Positions 27,629 to 37,601 of a stretch of 64,000 bases of DNA are shown one piece after another. Origin of the DNA: Splendidivirga corallicola. Its GTDB lineage: Bacteria; Bacteroidota; Bacteroidia; Cytophagales; Cyclobacteriaceae. Position numbers and translations under genes: made by a program. Numbering within the stretch: the stretch's first letter is position 1; every line of letters begins with the position of its first letter. The DNA lies in contig JAUJEA010000004.1 of assembly GCA_030442035.1 (NCBI GenBank), forward strand, positions 496,001-560,000, read 5' to 3'. The notes under the pieces are model-generated. The model searched no databases, was not told the origin of the DNA, and saw only the letters and a program-made list of their open reading frames with translations.

Positions 27629-28207
27629 TCAAGGCCATAATCTTTCAAACAATTGAACGAACAATAAAACTACAATACTTAAAAAATCCACCAATTCCAT
27701 TCTAAGGAATTTGAGTGCTTTACCCATTTGGCTCTCTACGGTTTTGACAGAAATGTTAAGTTGATCTGCAATCTCCCTGTACTTCAAACCTTCATTTCTA
27801 TTCAGAAGAAATATTTTTTTTCTTTCAGGCGGAAGCTTATGAACCGCTTCATAAATTTTGGCTTCAAGTTCTGAAGCTATCACTGTATCAGCTGTATCTG
27901 TCCTGGAAGGAGAATTTACCAGATTTTTTTCATACTCAAGCTTTACCTGGATATGCTTCAGGTGATTGAGACTGGCATTCCGGACTGCCTGATAGAGATA
28001 ACTTTTGAGTGATATGGCTATGTCCAGGACATCTTTTTTCTGCCAGATCTTGACGAATACATCCTGAACAATTTCCTCGGCATCATCAGGATCTTTTACA
28101 TATTTTAGTGCAAACAGACACAAGGATTGATAATATTGACGAAAGATCTGCTCAAACGAGCTAACATCGCCGGATTTTATATTTTCTAATTTTGAAGTGT
28201 TATTCAA
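27629..28207 (-). CDS. ECF RNA polymerase sigma-70 factor
   Basis: The 192-residue protein has sigma region 2 (FEQIFRQYYQSLCLFALKYVKDPDDAEEIVQDVFVKIWQ) and region 4 (KLPPERKKIFLLNRNEGLKYREIADQL, VKTVESQMGKALKFLR), as in Bacteroidota ECF sigma factors. A hydrophobic C-terminal tail (FLSIVVLLFVQLF) is also seen in other family members. The only start is a TTG at 28207; no in-frame ATG lies near the N-terminus. It should direct its own operon with the downstream FecR and STN-repeat genes. Confidence 0.93.
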   Translation of the reverse strand: MNNTSKLENIKSGDVSSFEQIFRQYYQSLCLFALKYVKDPDDAEEIVQDVFVKIWQKKDVLDIAISLKSYLYQAVRNASLNHLKHIQVKLEYEKNLVNSPSRTDTADTVIASELEAKIYEAVHKLPPERKKIFLLNRNEGLKYREIADQLNISVKTVESQMGKALKFLRMELVDFLSIVVLLFVQLFERLWP

Positions 28208-28455
28208 GGCTGTCTGTTCAACTGCTCAAAGATAATCAAAGGCCAAGGTAACACAAATGCGCTTGCTTTTTTATTCAACTTGATTAACTTAACAATCTCA
28301 TTTTTTGAGATTTAAAAATCTTGTGGATTTGCCCATCATCATGGGTGTCATTGAAATTTTCTTAAATAAGGTAGGTTTGATGCAACCTATTCATGCATTA
28401 TGCTATCCTATAATCTGTAACTGACAAGTTTAAATAGCGCTAAAAAGACTTCACT

Positions 28456-30822
28456 ATGTTAAAGAACTTCTTGAAAACCTTTTCGAGAAGCTTAGTTAAA
28501 AACAAGCTCATCTCATTCATCAATATTTTCGGACTGTCGATCGCCATTGGCTGTAGCCTGGTGGTATACATCTTCGTAGACTGGCAATTCAGCATGGATC
28601 AATTTCATGTGAACAGAAACAATATCTTCCTTTTACAAAATGTAGTGTCCAGGGATGGATCCGAGCAGGTTTGGGGAGATTCACCGGCACCGATTGGTGA
28701 TGCCCTGGAAGCTGATTTTTCTCAAATAAAACGTGTCGTACGCATCGATAACCGGGGAACCGTTTTTAAATACAAGGACAAGATATTCAATGAGTTCGTA
28801 CGTTTTGTGAATCCGGAGTTCCTGGACATGTTCACTTTCCCGTTACGTTTGGGGGAAAAGGAGGCACTCCAGGATCCCTCCAATATTATTCTAAGTGATA
28901 GAATTGCAGAAAAATACTTTGGTGAGGAGAACCCCATAGGCAAGCAGGTAGAACTTATTCTCAATAACAAAAAGGAATCCTTTATTGTGGCTGGTGTTGC
29001 TGAGAAATTTCCTAAAACCGCCAGTTTTGCTTTCAATATCCTGATCAACTTCGAGAAAAAATTCAACATTTACGATAAAGAAGATCCCAATGACTGGAAG
29101 GATTTTATTGGTTCAACCTTTATTGAGCTTAATGATCCGGCAGACATTGAGCTGATCTCTTCCAAAATGGATAAGTATGTGGCCATTCAAAATGAAGCTG
29201 AAGAAGATTGGCCTGCTTCTGCATACACATTCCAACCGCTGAGCACACTTTCATTAAACTCATACAAGATAAGAGGAGATATTGCAAGTGGGGACGATCC
29301 GGTAGCAAGAATTGTACTGAGCCTTATTGGTATCTTTATGATGACACTGGCCTGTTTTAATTATATCAATATCGCAATAGTCTCGTCTGCTAAAAGACTT
29401 AAAGAGATTGGCTTGAGGAAAGTGGTAGGAGGTACTAAGCAGCAGTTGGTTTTTCAGTTTATTGGGGAAAATCTGATCATTTGTTTGTTTGCACTAATTC
29501 TTGGAGGTGTTTGGGCCAGGTTCCTGTTTGGCCCCTGGTTTGACAATCTATTCTCCATTGGTTTGGAATTGGATTTTTATAAAAGTGTGGATGCCTGGGT
29601 GTTCTTTACTGCATTGCTGGTTATTACGGGAATTGGCTCAGGCGCTTATCCTGCTTTCTACATCTCTTCTTTCAAGGCTGTCAATATTTTCAGAGGGCAG
29701 CAGCAATTTGGAAAGGGCAACAAGTTCACAAAAGTCTTTTTAACTTTTCAATTTATCCTTTCCATCATCACCATTGTATTCGGGATCACATTCGTTCAAA
29801 ACGCAGATTATCAGAAGGAACGGGATTGGGGCTACAATCAATCTCAAACATTGGTTGTTCCTGTGGATGGAGAAAATACCTATGTTTCTTTGAAAAATGA
29901 GTATTTGCAAAACCCTGACATCGTTCAGGTGGCGGGCTCAGGAAATCATGTTGGCCGTTCATCCGGCTTGGCTGTAATAGACTATAATTCCAAAAAATAT
30001 GAAATCAGAAGGATTGATGTTGGACATAACTACCTCGAGACTTTGGGAATTCGGCTAAAGCAGGGAAGGTTTTTTGAAGAAGAAAGGGCTACTGATGTAA
30101 CGGAAAGCGTGGTCATCAATCAGACTTTTATGGATCATATGAACTGGGAACAACCTTTAGGCCAGTCTTTTGACCTTGATACCATTACCTATCATGTAGT
30201 AGGGGTTGTAGAAGATTTTCATTATCAGAACTTTCACAATGAAATTGAACCTACATTTTTCAGAATGACTACCCAGGACAAGTTTCGATATCTTTCTCTC
30301 AAAGTTAAAGCCGGACAAGCTACCAAGATAGGTGAGTCTATGGAAGCTTCCTGGAAAGTTGTAGCTCCCGACCTTCCATACAATGGATTCTTTCAGGATA
30401 CTGTTTTTGACCGATATTTTAATAATGTACAGGGCCATGGAAGAGTTATGGGATTTACAGCTACCTTGGCCATTATTCTATCATGTATGGGGTTATTTGG
30501 TTTGGTATCATTGAATGTTACTGCCAGGATGAGAGAGTTCAGCATCAGGAAAGTATTGGGAGCAGGTATCAAAAACATTTTCACAGGGATTAACAAGCAT
30601 TATATATGGCTGCTATTGATAGCTTGCATTATTGGACTACCGGTTAGTTACTACCTGGTGAGTATATTATTGGAAGAGGTATATGAATACTATATGCCAT
30701 TGACCTTTGTGCCTTTGCTCATAGCGATGATCATTCTTTTCACCGTTTCTCTCATCACTGTGTCAAGTCAGATTTACAAAGTGGTCGTATCCAATCCGGT
30801 CGATTCTCTAAGAGTTGAATAA
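28456..30822 (+). CDS. FtsX/MacB-type permease, orphan
   Basis: The 788-residue inner-membrane protein has an N-terminal helix (about 20-42, FINIFGLSIAIGCSLVVYIF), a MacB-like periplasmic domain, an FtsX core of three helices (about 285-405), then a second helix, periplasmic domain and FtsX core (about 655-780, SIRKVLGAGIKNIF). This doubled layout belongs to large Bacteroidota permeases of the MacB/FtsX type; their ATPase is not encoded next to this gene. It is a close paralogue of the protein encoded at 40714-43290 but lacks that protein's N-terminal prefix and PadR regulator. The exported substrate is unknown. Confidence 0.9.
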   Translation: MLKNFLKTFSRSLVKNKLISFINIFGLSIAIGCSLVVYIFVDWQFSMDQFHVNRNNIFLLQNVVSRDGSEQVWGDSPAPIGDALEADFSQIKRVVRIDNRGTVFKYKDKIFNEFVRFVNPEFLDMFTFPLRLGEKEALQDPSNIILSDRIAEKYFGEENPIGKQVELILNNKKESFIVAGVAEKFPKTASFAFNILINFEKKFNIYDKEDPNDWKDFIGSTFIELNDPADIELISSKMDKYVAIQNEAEEDWPASAYTFQPLSTLSLNSYKIRGDIASGDDPVARIVLSLIGIFMMTLACFNYINIAIVSSAKRLKEIGLRKVVGGTKQQLVFQFIGENLIICLFALILGGVWARFLFGPWFDNLFSIGLELDFYKSVDAWVFFTALLVITGIGSGAYPAFYISSFKAVNIFRGQQQFGKGNKFTKVFLTFQFILSIITIVFGITFVQNADYQKERDWGYNQSQTLVVPVDGENTYVSLKNEYLQNPDIVQVAGSGNHVGRSSGLAVIDYNSKKYEIRRIDVGHNYLETLGIRLKQGRFFEEERATDVTESVVINQTFMDHMNWEQPLGQSFDLDTITYHVVGVVEDFHYQNFHNEIEPTFFRMTTQDKFRYLSLKVKAGQATKIGESMEASWKVVAPDLPYNGFFQDTVFDRYFNNVQGHGRVMGFTATLAIILSCMGLFGLVSLNVTARMREFSIRKVLGAGIKNIFTGINKHYIWLLLIACIIGLPVSYYLVSILLEEVYEYYMPLTFVPLLIAMIILFTVSLITVSSQIYKVVVSNPVDSLRVE

Positions 30823-30848
30823 TGATGATTTAATATATTGAAATTAAG

Positions 30849-30884
30849 TAAGGGCCATGTTCGATATCATGGCCCTTATTTTTT
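30849..30884. terminator. Bidirectional rho-independent terminator
   Basis: Eleven-base arms TAAGGGCCATG (30849-30859) and CATGGCCCTTA (30868-30878) pair perfectly, followed by a T run. It separates the convergent permease and M28 peptidase genes. Confidence 0.85.
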
Positions 30885-30886
30885 AC

Positions 30887-32440
30887 CTACTCCAGTCCTC
30901 CTTTTCTATTTGGTTTTCTGGGCGATGGCCATGTTCTCTGTTGACCGGTTCTTTGACTAATGGGAAGTACACTTCTTTCCCGTGATGTTCTCTGAGGATC
31001 TTCACTGGCCATGAAAGTCAGGATGGCGGTCAGAATAGCATTGCTTCTGACGTCATCAAATACAATTTTGTCGTACGTATCGCGATTCGTATGCCAGGTA
31101 TAATCCCAATAGGCCCAGCTTAAGGAACTCAACGAAAACGCCGGTGCTCCTGCCGCCACAAAAGACGCATAATCGGAACCTCCACCTCCTGGAGTTCCCG
31201 GAAAGGTTGTTTCAATATGTTTCCTGATATCCTGAGGTACTTTTTCCAACCACCTTCCTAAATACTCATAGGCATGCAAAAATCCCTGTCCGGAAAGCCT
31301 TACCACCCTGCCTGTCCCATTGTCCTGATTAAAAAGTGCCTGAACATTCTCGACGATCGCCGGATGATCTTCAACAAAAGCCCTGGAGCCATTCAAACCT
31401 TGTTCTTCGCTTCCCCACAATCCCACCAAAATGGTTCTTTTTGGGTTGGGATAGATTTTCTTCAAAATCCTGGCAGCTTCCATCATGACCAAAGTTCCTG
31501 TTGCATTATCCGTAGCACCGGTACCGCCATCCCAGGAATCAAAGTGTGCCGAGAGAATGATATATTCATCAGGTTTTTCGGTACCTTTTATTTCGGCTAT
31601 AGTGTTGAAAGTTGGAACCGCTCCCAGTTCTTTGGATTCTGCCACAACCTTGATTTTAGGTTGGTCCCCATATTCAACCATTCTATACAATAAACCATAA
31701 TCCTCAAGTGACAGATCGATCGTGGGTACTTTCTTGGTATAGGCTCCAAAAATTTTGTTAACACCAAAGCCTCTTGACCAATTGCAGGTAATAACCCCTG
31801 CAGCGCCTGCATTCTCCAAGGCGACAGGCAATGTACGTCTACCTAAACCGGTTTTACCGATTCTTTCACGCCATGCCCTGGTCTGAGCGCTACGAGCTTC
31901 CTTCATTTTCTCGAAGGACTCTTCGGTGGCAAATTCTTCCCAATTAGAATCCGGTCTACCAGTAGGTTGATTCATGGAAATTAAAACAAATTTGTCCTTT
32001 ACGCTGGGTAACCATTGTTGAAAGGCAATTGAATCCTTCACCTCCGGAATAATGATTAATTCAGCGGTCACACCTTTTTTAGAGGTTCCCGGGCTCCAGG
32101 CGAGCTGTTTTCCTTCCAATGTTTGTACTCTGGGATAAACCAGATCAATGTGTGTAATACCTCTTTCCCAACCTCTCCATTCTCCCCATTGCTCGTTTCG
32201 TGCCGCGATGTCCCAGCTTTTATATTTTTCAACTGCCCATTCATGTGCTTTTTGCATTTGAGGAGTACCAACTAATCTTGGGCCAATGACATCAACCAGC
32301 TCATGTGCCAGATTCTCGAGTTGTGAGTTTTCAGTCGCTTCCTTTACAATGTCCCTAACAATCTCATCTTTGTCCTGTGCAATTACAAGATTGCCGGAGA
32401 GCAAAACGAAAGTTAAAAATAGTTTCAATGTGGTTCTCAT
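30887..32440 (-). CDS. Secreted M28 family metallopeptidase
   Basis: The 517-residue protein has a signal peptide (to about LVIAQ), a PA-type insert (about 130-250) and an M28 zinc-peptidase domain resembling carboxypeptidase Q. Metal ligands are visible: His and Asp in LSAHFDSWDGGTGATDNATG, the Glu pair in WGSEEQGLNGS, Asp in FNQDNGTG, and the late His in YTWHTNRDTYDK. It should act as an aminopeptidase or dipeptidase in the periplasm or outside the cell. The C-terminal ~40 residues are basic and not conserved. It is a single gene, convergent with the permease. Confidence 0.92.
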   Translation of the reverse strand: MRTTLKLFLTFVLLSGNLVIAQDKDEIVRDIVKEATENSQLENLAHELVDVIGPRLVGTPQMQKAHEWAVEKYKSWDIAARNEQWGEWRGWERGITHIDLVYPRVQTLEGKQLAWSPGTSKKGVTAELIIIPEVKDSIAFQQWLPSVKDKFVLISMNQPTGRPDSNWEEFATEESFEKMKEARSAQTRAWRERIGKTGLGRRTLPVALENAGAAGVITCNWSRGFGVNKIFGAYTKKVPTIDLSLEDYGLLYRMVEYGDQPKIKVVAESKELGAVPTFNTIAEIKGTEKPDEYIILSAHFDSWDGGTGATDNATGTLVMMEAARILKKIYPNPKRTILVGLWGSEEQGLNGSRAFVEDHPAIVENVQALFNQDNGTGRVVRLSGQGFLHAYEYLGRWLEKVPQDIRKHIETTFPGTPGGGGSDYASFVAAGAPAFSLSSLSWAYWDYTWHTNRDTYDKIVFDDVRSNAILTAILTFMASEDPQRTSRERSVLPISQRTGQQRTWPSPRKPNRKGGLE

Positions 32441-32630
32441 AGTGTTTAGTCTAGGGTGTAGTTGTAATTAGTTGAGTTTAAATATAATAAATTAAAAATC
32501 GCAGTGGTGTAATTCATGTTAGTCATGGAATTGCGGCTGTTATTTACCAAATATGGGAGACTGATAAAGTAAAAAAGATCTTTTTAATTCTTAAAAAAAT
32601 GTTAATTTAGAATTTGTTAACCCTAATTTT

Positions 32631-33218
32631 TTGCAAGGCTCGAGTAAAAATATTGCCCTTGAAAAACTGAGAAGGGGGGATGAGGCATCATTCAAATCGT
32701 TGTTTGATGAATTCTACTTACCGTTGGTGAAGTTTGCCAATTCTTACCTTTTCAACTGGCACGAAGCTGAAGATGTCGTACAAAGTGTATTTATCAAAAT
32801 TTGGGAAAAAGCAAATGTACTGACCATCGAAAAATCCTTTGATGCTTATTTATACATGGCAGTGAAAAATAACTGTTTAAATCGATTGGAAAGTATTCAA
32901 ATTAAAGATAAATACAATATACTTTTTGTAGAAGCACTGGCCAAAGGCTCTGAGGAAAACCAAAAGATTAATGTAAGCCAGGAAGAAGAGCTTCGAAAGG
33001 CTATTAAAAAACTACCTCCTCAAATAAGGAAAATTATCAAACTTAAATACACACAAAACAAAAAGATCAGTGATATCTCGAAAATTTTAAACATCTCTGA
33101 GAATTCCGTAAAAACCCAGCTGAGACGTGGGAAGTCCAAATTGAAAATGTCACTGGAAGTCAGCCTTAAAACACTGGCACTTGTAGCCGCTCATTTAATT
33201 TCCTTCTTAAAATTTTAA
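32631..33218 (+). CDS. ECF RNA polymerase sigma-70 factor
   Basis: The 195-residue protein has region 2 (FKSLFDEFYLPLVKFANSYLFNWHEAEDVVQSVFIKIWEK) and region 4 (KKLPPQIRKIIKLKYTQNKKISDISKIL, ENSVKTQLRRGKSKLK). The only workable start is a TTG at 32631, as in the other sigma gene of this window. It precedes a FecR gene by 47 bp and a STN-domain TonB receptor, forming a classical surface-signalling operon. Confidence 0.92.
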   Translation: MQGSSKNIALEKLRRGDEASFKSLFDEFYLPLVKFANSYLFNWHEAEDVVQSVFIKIWEKANVLTIEKSFDAYLYMAVKNNCLNRLESIQIKDKYNILFVEALAKGSEENQKINVSQEEELRKAIKKLPPQIRKIIKLKYTQNKKISDISKILNISENSVKTQLRRGKSKLKMSLEVSLKTLALVAAHLISFLKF

Positions 33219-33265
33219 TATTTCCTGTCACCCTTTTTTCAGGTTGAACTGTCATATCAATAGAT

Positions 33266-34411
33266 ATGTCAAAAACACCCATAGATTTCGAAATTATCTG
33301 GAAACAGATTCACGGCACCATTGATGCTGATGAACAGGAGATATTAGCGACATGGCTTGCTGAAAGCCCTCAAAATAAAGCCTATTTTGACAAGGTAGTA
33401 AATGAATACAAAGGAGATAGTCAGCCACAAAAAATCAATGAAGATCTTGCATGGAGCAAGATCCGTAAAAAGGCCCTGAAACGATCAAGCACCGGGAGAA
33501 GATGGCTTTATCCTGCGGCTGCATCCTTTTTGATCCTATGTGTAAGCCTGTTGATCTGGAAGATAAATCAACCAATTGTTCCGTTAAATGAAGTTGCGGA
33601 TGAAAGTGAACCGATAGTTCCGGGGAGTAACAAGGCTTTGCTGATCACTTCCACCGGTGAATCAATTGAATTGGATCAGAACAACAGTTTGAATGTGGAT
33701 AATGGAAATATCTCCATTTATTCTGATGGTGAGTCCATTACTTATCAGGACAAATCAGATGAAGCATTTGAAGAAGCCAAAAATACCTTAGTAATTCCAA
33801 GAGGTGGTAAATTTTCTTTAACCCTTTCAGATGGATCTAGAGTATGGATGAACTCAGCCACCACCCTTACTTATCCCGTTGAGTTTGGAAGCAAGGACAG
33901 GGTAGTGGAGCTTCAAGGTGAAGCCTACTTCGATATTGCCCATGATCCGGAGAAACCTTTTAAGGTAATTTCCAAGGAACAAACCACAACTGTCTTAGGG
34001 ACAAAATTCAATGTTTCATCTTATACGGATATTATCACGACTACACTGGTAGAAGGAAGCGTGAGGGTGAACGTGGCTGACCAACCAATTGAAATACTGC
34101 TGGAGCCTGGCCATCAGGTATCCTATAATACCAAGGATCGATCAGCCAATACCAATAAAGTAGATACGGAGCTATATACGGCATGGAAGGACAACCTGTT
34201 TATGTTTGAAAACCAACGATTGGATGTTATCCTGAATCGATTATCACGATGGTATGATGTGGATGTTTTCTATGATAATGATGCAGCTAAAAACGTTCGA
34301 TTTACTGGTGAAATTAAGTGTAATGAAGACATTCGATTCATTCTTGGACTAATTGAAAAAACGCAAGCTGTAAAATTTGATATCAAAAAAAGGACGGTAA
34401 TTGTAAAGTAG
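33266..34411 (+). CDS. FecR family anti-sigma factor
   Basis: The 381-residue protein has a cytoplasmic N-terminal region (about 1-75), one membrane helix (about 83-100, YPAAASFLILCVSLLIW), a FecR domain (about 170-280, IPRGGKFSLTLSDGSRVWMNSATTL, VLGTKFNVSSY) and a DUF4974 domain (about 310-380, LDVILNRLSRWYDVDVFY). It should sequester the sigma factor encoded just upstream and release it when the TonB receptor encoded downstream binds its ligand. Confidence 0.93.
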   Translation: MSKTPIDFEIIWKQIHGTIDADEQEILATWLAESPQNKAYFDKVVNEYKGDSQPQKINEDLAWSKIRKKALKRSSTGRRWLYPAAASFLILCVSLLIWKINQPIVPLNEVADESEPIVPGSNKALLITSTGESIELDQNNSLNVDNGNISIYSDGESITYQDKSDEAFEEAKNTLVIPRGGKFSLTLSDGSRVWMNSATTLTYPVEFGSKDRVVELQGEAYFDIAHDPEKPFKVISKEQTTTVLGTKFNVSSYTDIITTTLVEGSVRVNVADQPIEILLEPGHQVSYNTKDRSANTNKVDTELYTAWKDNLFMFENQRLDVILNRLSRWYDVDVFYDNDAAKNVRFTGEIKCNEDIRFILGLIEKTQAVKFDIKKRTVIVK

Positions 34412-34483
34412 AAATGATGGCCTGATGAAGGGAAGGATTTGATAACTGTATTTGATCCCTATGTTTCATTAAAAAATATACCA

Positions 34484-37400
34484 ATGTGTAAAACTGTAAC
34501 AAATTTACCCCGTAACCAGAGTATCAAAACCCTTCTGGTGATGAAACTAATGGTGGTTTTTTTGATGTTGACTTTTCTCGATGTTACTGCCAATACAGCA
34601 TACACACAAAACACCAAACTCACACTTTCTATTGAAAAACAGAGCTTTCGAAAAATTCTTAAGACCATTCGGAAAAAAAGCGAATTCAATTTTGTTTTTG
34701 AAAGTAATGTTCTCAGGGAAATCCCTGAAATGAGTATTGATGTTGTGGACGCGACCATCACCGATATATTAGATGAGCTCATTGTGCCGCATGGACTGGA
34801 ATATGAAATCGATGATAGGACGATCATTATCAGAAAAGCCGGAAATTTTTTAAATCAACCAGTGGAGTTACGAAGTATTCAAGGCAAAATCACAGATCAA
34901 TCCGGTGACCCTGTATTTGGAGCTTCAGTAGTTATTAAAGGAACAACCAGGGGAGTTGTGACCGATGCCAATGGTAGTTTTTCTATCGAAGCCAATACCG
35001 GCGATGAATTAGTGGTAAGCTATGTTGGTTATATCACTGAGACTATTGCTATTACTGATTCTCAGGATAATTATACCATTGTTCTGAAACAATCAGTTGA
35101 AAGCTTAGGAACAGTTTACGTCGTTGGTAGCAGAAATGAAAACAGGTCTGAGATAGATACACCTGTACCCATCGATGTTATAGACATCGCCGGTATTGCT
35201 GAAACCACCGGTAAAGTTGAAATCAATCAGATATTACAATACGCTGCCCCTTCCTTTAATGCCACCAAACAATCAGGCTCCGATGGCGCTGACCACATAG
35301 ATCCTGCTTCTTTAAGAGGTTTAGGCCCTGATCAGACCCTGGTGTTGATCAATGGAAAAAGAAGGCATCAATCTTCTTTGGTCAACGTTTTCGGTACTAG
35401 GGGCCGGGGTAATTCAGGAACAGATCTAAATGCCATTCCAGCCGCAGCGATAAAGCGTATTGAAGTGTTAAGGGATGGTGCTTCCGCACAGTATGGTTCG
35501 GATGCAATTGCCGGTGTGATTAACATCGTTCTGAAAGATAAAACGGACGAGATCAATGGTAGTATTACCTATGGAGCCTACAGTACAGCTATTGGTGAGG
35601 GTTATGAAGAGGAATACGGAGATGCCCTGTTTAACATTGAAGGAAAACAAAGAATTGATGGAGAGGAAAAAAGCTTTGATGGTAACACGGTGAAAGTTGA
35701 TTTAAATTATGGAATAAACATTGGCTCAAACGGTGGATTTGCCAACTTCACGACAGAATATTTAACCAAAGACAGAACTTTAAGGCCCGGATTTTCCTGG
35801 AGAAAAGGGTATGGTAGTGCAGCGGTAGATGGATTTAACTTCATCGTTAACTCAGCCGTACCGATTGATGAGAATACGGAGATTTATGCATTTGGCGGAA
35901 GAAATTTCAGAGATACAGACGCATACGCCTTTTCCAGGAGCAGTTTTGCCGATGGAGATAACCGGTCAGTTCCCAGTCTTTATCCCAATGGATTTACGCC
36001 TCGAATTACGTCGAATATCACTGATGTTTCAGCTTCTGCTGGTATAAGGCATACCTTGAGCAATGGTTGGAGAGTTGATTTTAACAATACCTATGGGAAA
36101 AACAATTTTCATTATTTCATCAAGGGCTCCAACAATGCTTCTTTAGGTGATGCTTCACCCACAGTTTTTGATGCAGGTGGTCATAGCCTTGCCCAAAATA
36201 CTACAGGTCTTGATTTTAGCAAATATTATGATGAGATCGGTTCCGGATTCAATCTGGCTTTTGGTCTTGAGTTCAGGACTGAAAACTTTACCATCTTTGC
36301 CGGAGAGGAAGCCTCTTACGCCATATATGATCAAAATGGTATTGCGATTACCAACCCAGCTAACCAGACCCCTGCGGTGGATTCGAATAATGATCCGTTA
36401 CCAGGAGGATCTCAAGGTTTTCCCGGATACAGTCCTGCGAATGAAGTAGATAGAAACAGAACCAATTTGGGTATGTATGTTGATGCCGAAATTAATCCTT
36501 CAGCAGCTTGGTTGATCGGTGGAGCATTACGGTATGAAAATTACAGCGATTTTGGAGAAACCTTTAACTTCAAATTGGCAAGCAGATATAAGATCAATGA
36601 ATACCTGTCTTTCAGAGGATCGGTTTCATCAGGCTTCAGAGCACCCTCCCTGACACAAATACATTATAATTTACTATTCAACAACATAGTCGCTGGTACC
36701 TCATTGCGTACACTCTTAGCCTCGAATACCAGTACTGTGACAAAAGCATTTGGTATTGGACCACTTCAGGAAGAAACAGCTTTTAACGGCAGTCTGGGTT
36801 TCACGCTTAATGTTGGAGATTTTTCTGCCACGGTAGACGCCTATTCTATTTCCGTGGATGACAGGATTATCCTGACGGACAATTTTGATGCTACAAGTCT
36901 GGGAGTAGGAGCAGAGGCTGCTCAATTTTTTGCTAATGGTGTGGATACCAAAACAACAGGATTGGACATCGTATTGAATTATAAATTGATGTTAGGTGCT
37001 GATGATGATCATATTCTCTTCGGTATTGCTGGAAATGTAAATGATACTGAAATAGAGAATATCAACAACCGAAATTTGAATGTTTACACTTTCTTTGGCC
37101 CATTCTCACAGGCCTACCTCGAGGCTGCCGCACCGGACTACAAATTTGTATTCAATGCAGGTTATGCAGGTTCGAAGTTTGATGCGATGATATCCGCAAC
37201 ACTTTTTAGTGAGGTGATATTGCAGGACTTTCAATGGGTAGATTCACCCGCTACTAATTCAGCAGAGGCAAATGCCTTGCTGGCTGTAGCTACCGATACT
37301 TATGAAGGTGCTGCCACCATAGATGTCAGCCTGAGCTATTCAATGACGGAAAATCTCAAACTGACTGTCGGAGGTAATAATATTTTCAATACATACCCTA

Positions 37401-37504
37401 CACCCCAATTTGATGGTTGGACGGATCAGGGCGGATTTAATGATTCTGTTCAAATGGGATCCGATGGCGCTTATTTCTTTGGAAGAATTGGCTTTAATTT
37501 TTAA
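34484..37504 (+). CDS. FecA-like TonB-dependent receptor with STN domain
   Basis: About 1006 residues. After a signal sequence (to about TANTAYTQ) come an STN domain (about 45-120, QSFRKILKTIRKKSEFNFVFE), a carboxypeptidase-regulatory-like domain (about 130-205, VFGASVVIKGTTRGVVTDANG), a plug (about 215-330, LRGLGPDQTLVLINGKRRHQ, RIEVLRDGASAQYGSDAIAGVINI) and a barrel ending FGRIGFNF. The plug is like those of iron-complex receptors. It has no SusD partner. I use the ATG at 34484 because it puts a proper signal peptide at the N-terminus; a TTG at 34439 would add 15 residues. It is the sensor of the sigma/FecR pair upstream. Confidence 0.92.
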   Translation: MCKTVTNLPRNQSIKTLLVMKLMVVFLMLTFLDVTANTAYTQNTKLTLSIEKQSFRKILKTIRKKSEFNFVFESNVLREIPEMSIDVVDATITDILDELIVPHGLEYEIDDRTIIIRKAGNFLNQPVELRSIQGKITDQSGDPVFGASVVIKGTTRGVVTDANGSFSIEANTGDELVVSYVGYITETIAITDSQDNYTIVLKQSVESLGTVYVVGSRNENRSEIDTPVPIDVIDIAGIAETTGKVEINQILQYAAPSFNATKQSGSDGADHIDPASLRGLGPDQTLVLINGKRRHQSSLVNVFGTRGRGNSGTDLNAIPAAAIKRIEVLRDGASAQYGSDAIAGVINIVLKDKTDEINGSITYGAYSTAIGEGYEEEYGDALFNIEGKQRIDGEEKSFDGNTVKVDLNYGINIGSNGGFANFTTEYLTKDRTLRPGFSWRKGYGSAAVDGFNFIVNSAVPIDENTEIYAFGGRNFRDTDAYAFSRSSFADGDNRSVPSLYPNGFTPRITSNITDVSASAGIRHTLSNGWRVDFNNTYGKNNFHYFIKGSNNASLGDASPTVFDAGGHSLAQNTTGLDFSKYYDEIGSGFNLAFGLEFRTENFTIFAGEEASYAIYDQNGIAITNPANQTPAVDSNNDPLPGGSQGFPGYSPANEVDRNRTNLGMYVDAEINPSAAWLIGGALRYENYSDFGETFNFKLASRYKINEYLSFRGSVSSGFRAPSLTQIHYNLLFNNIVAGTSLRTLLASNTSTVTKAFGIGPLQEETAFNGSLGFTLNVGDFSATVDAYSISVDDRIILTDNFDATSLGVGAEAAQFFANGVDTKTTGLDIVLNYKLMLGADDDHILFGIAGNVNDTEIENINNRNLNVYTFFGPFSQAYLEAAAPDYKFVFNAGYAGSKFDAMISATLFSEVILQDFQWVDSPATNSAEANALLAVATDTYEGAATIDVSLSYSMTENLKLTVGGNNIFNTYPTPQFDGWTDQGGFNDSVQMGSDGAYFFGRIGFNF

Positions 37505-37524
37505 GCAATATAAACCGAACGTCG

Positions 37525-37557
37525 AAAGGGAGCTGGAGCAATTCAGTTCCCTTTTTT
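37525..37557 (+). terminator. Rho-independent terminator
   Basis: AAAGGGAGCTGGA pairs with TTCAGTTCCCTTT, including G-T pairs, and is followed by a T run, shortly after the stop codon of the TonB receptor. Confidence 0.75.
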
Positions 37558-37601
37558 GAAACTTGAGCGCTACCTCAAAGGATCATTAGAAAACATTGGC
37601 C

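Noticed and set aside
34459-34827. 122-codon minus-strand open frame
   Set aside because: It is antisense to the signal peptide and STN domain of the TonB receptor and has a low-complexity serine-rich composition.
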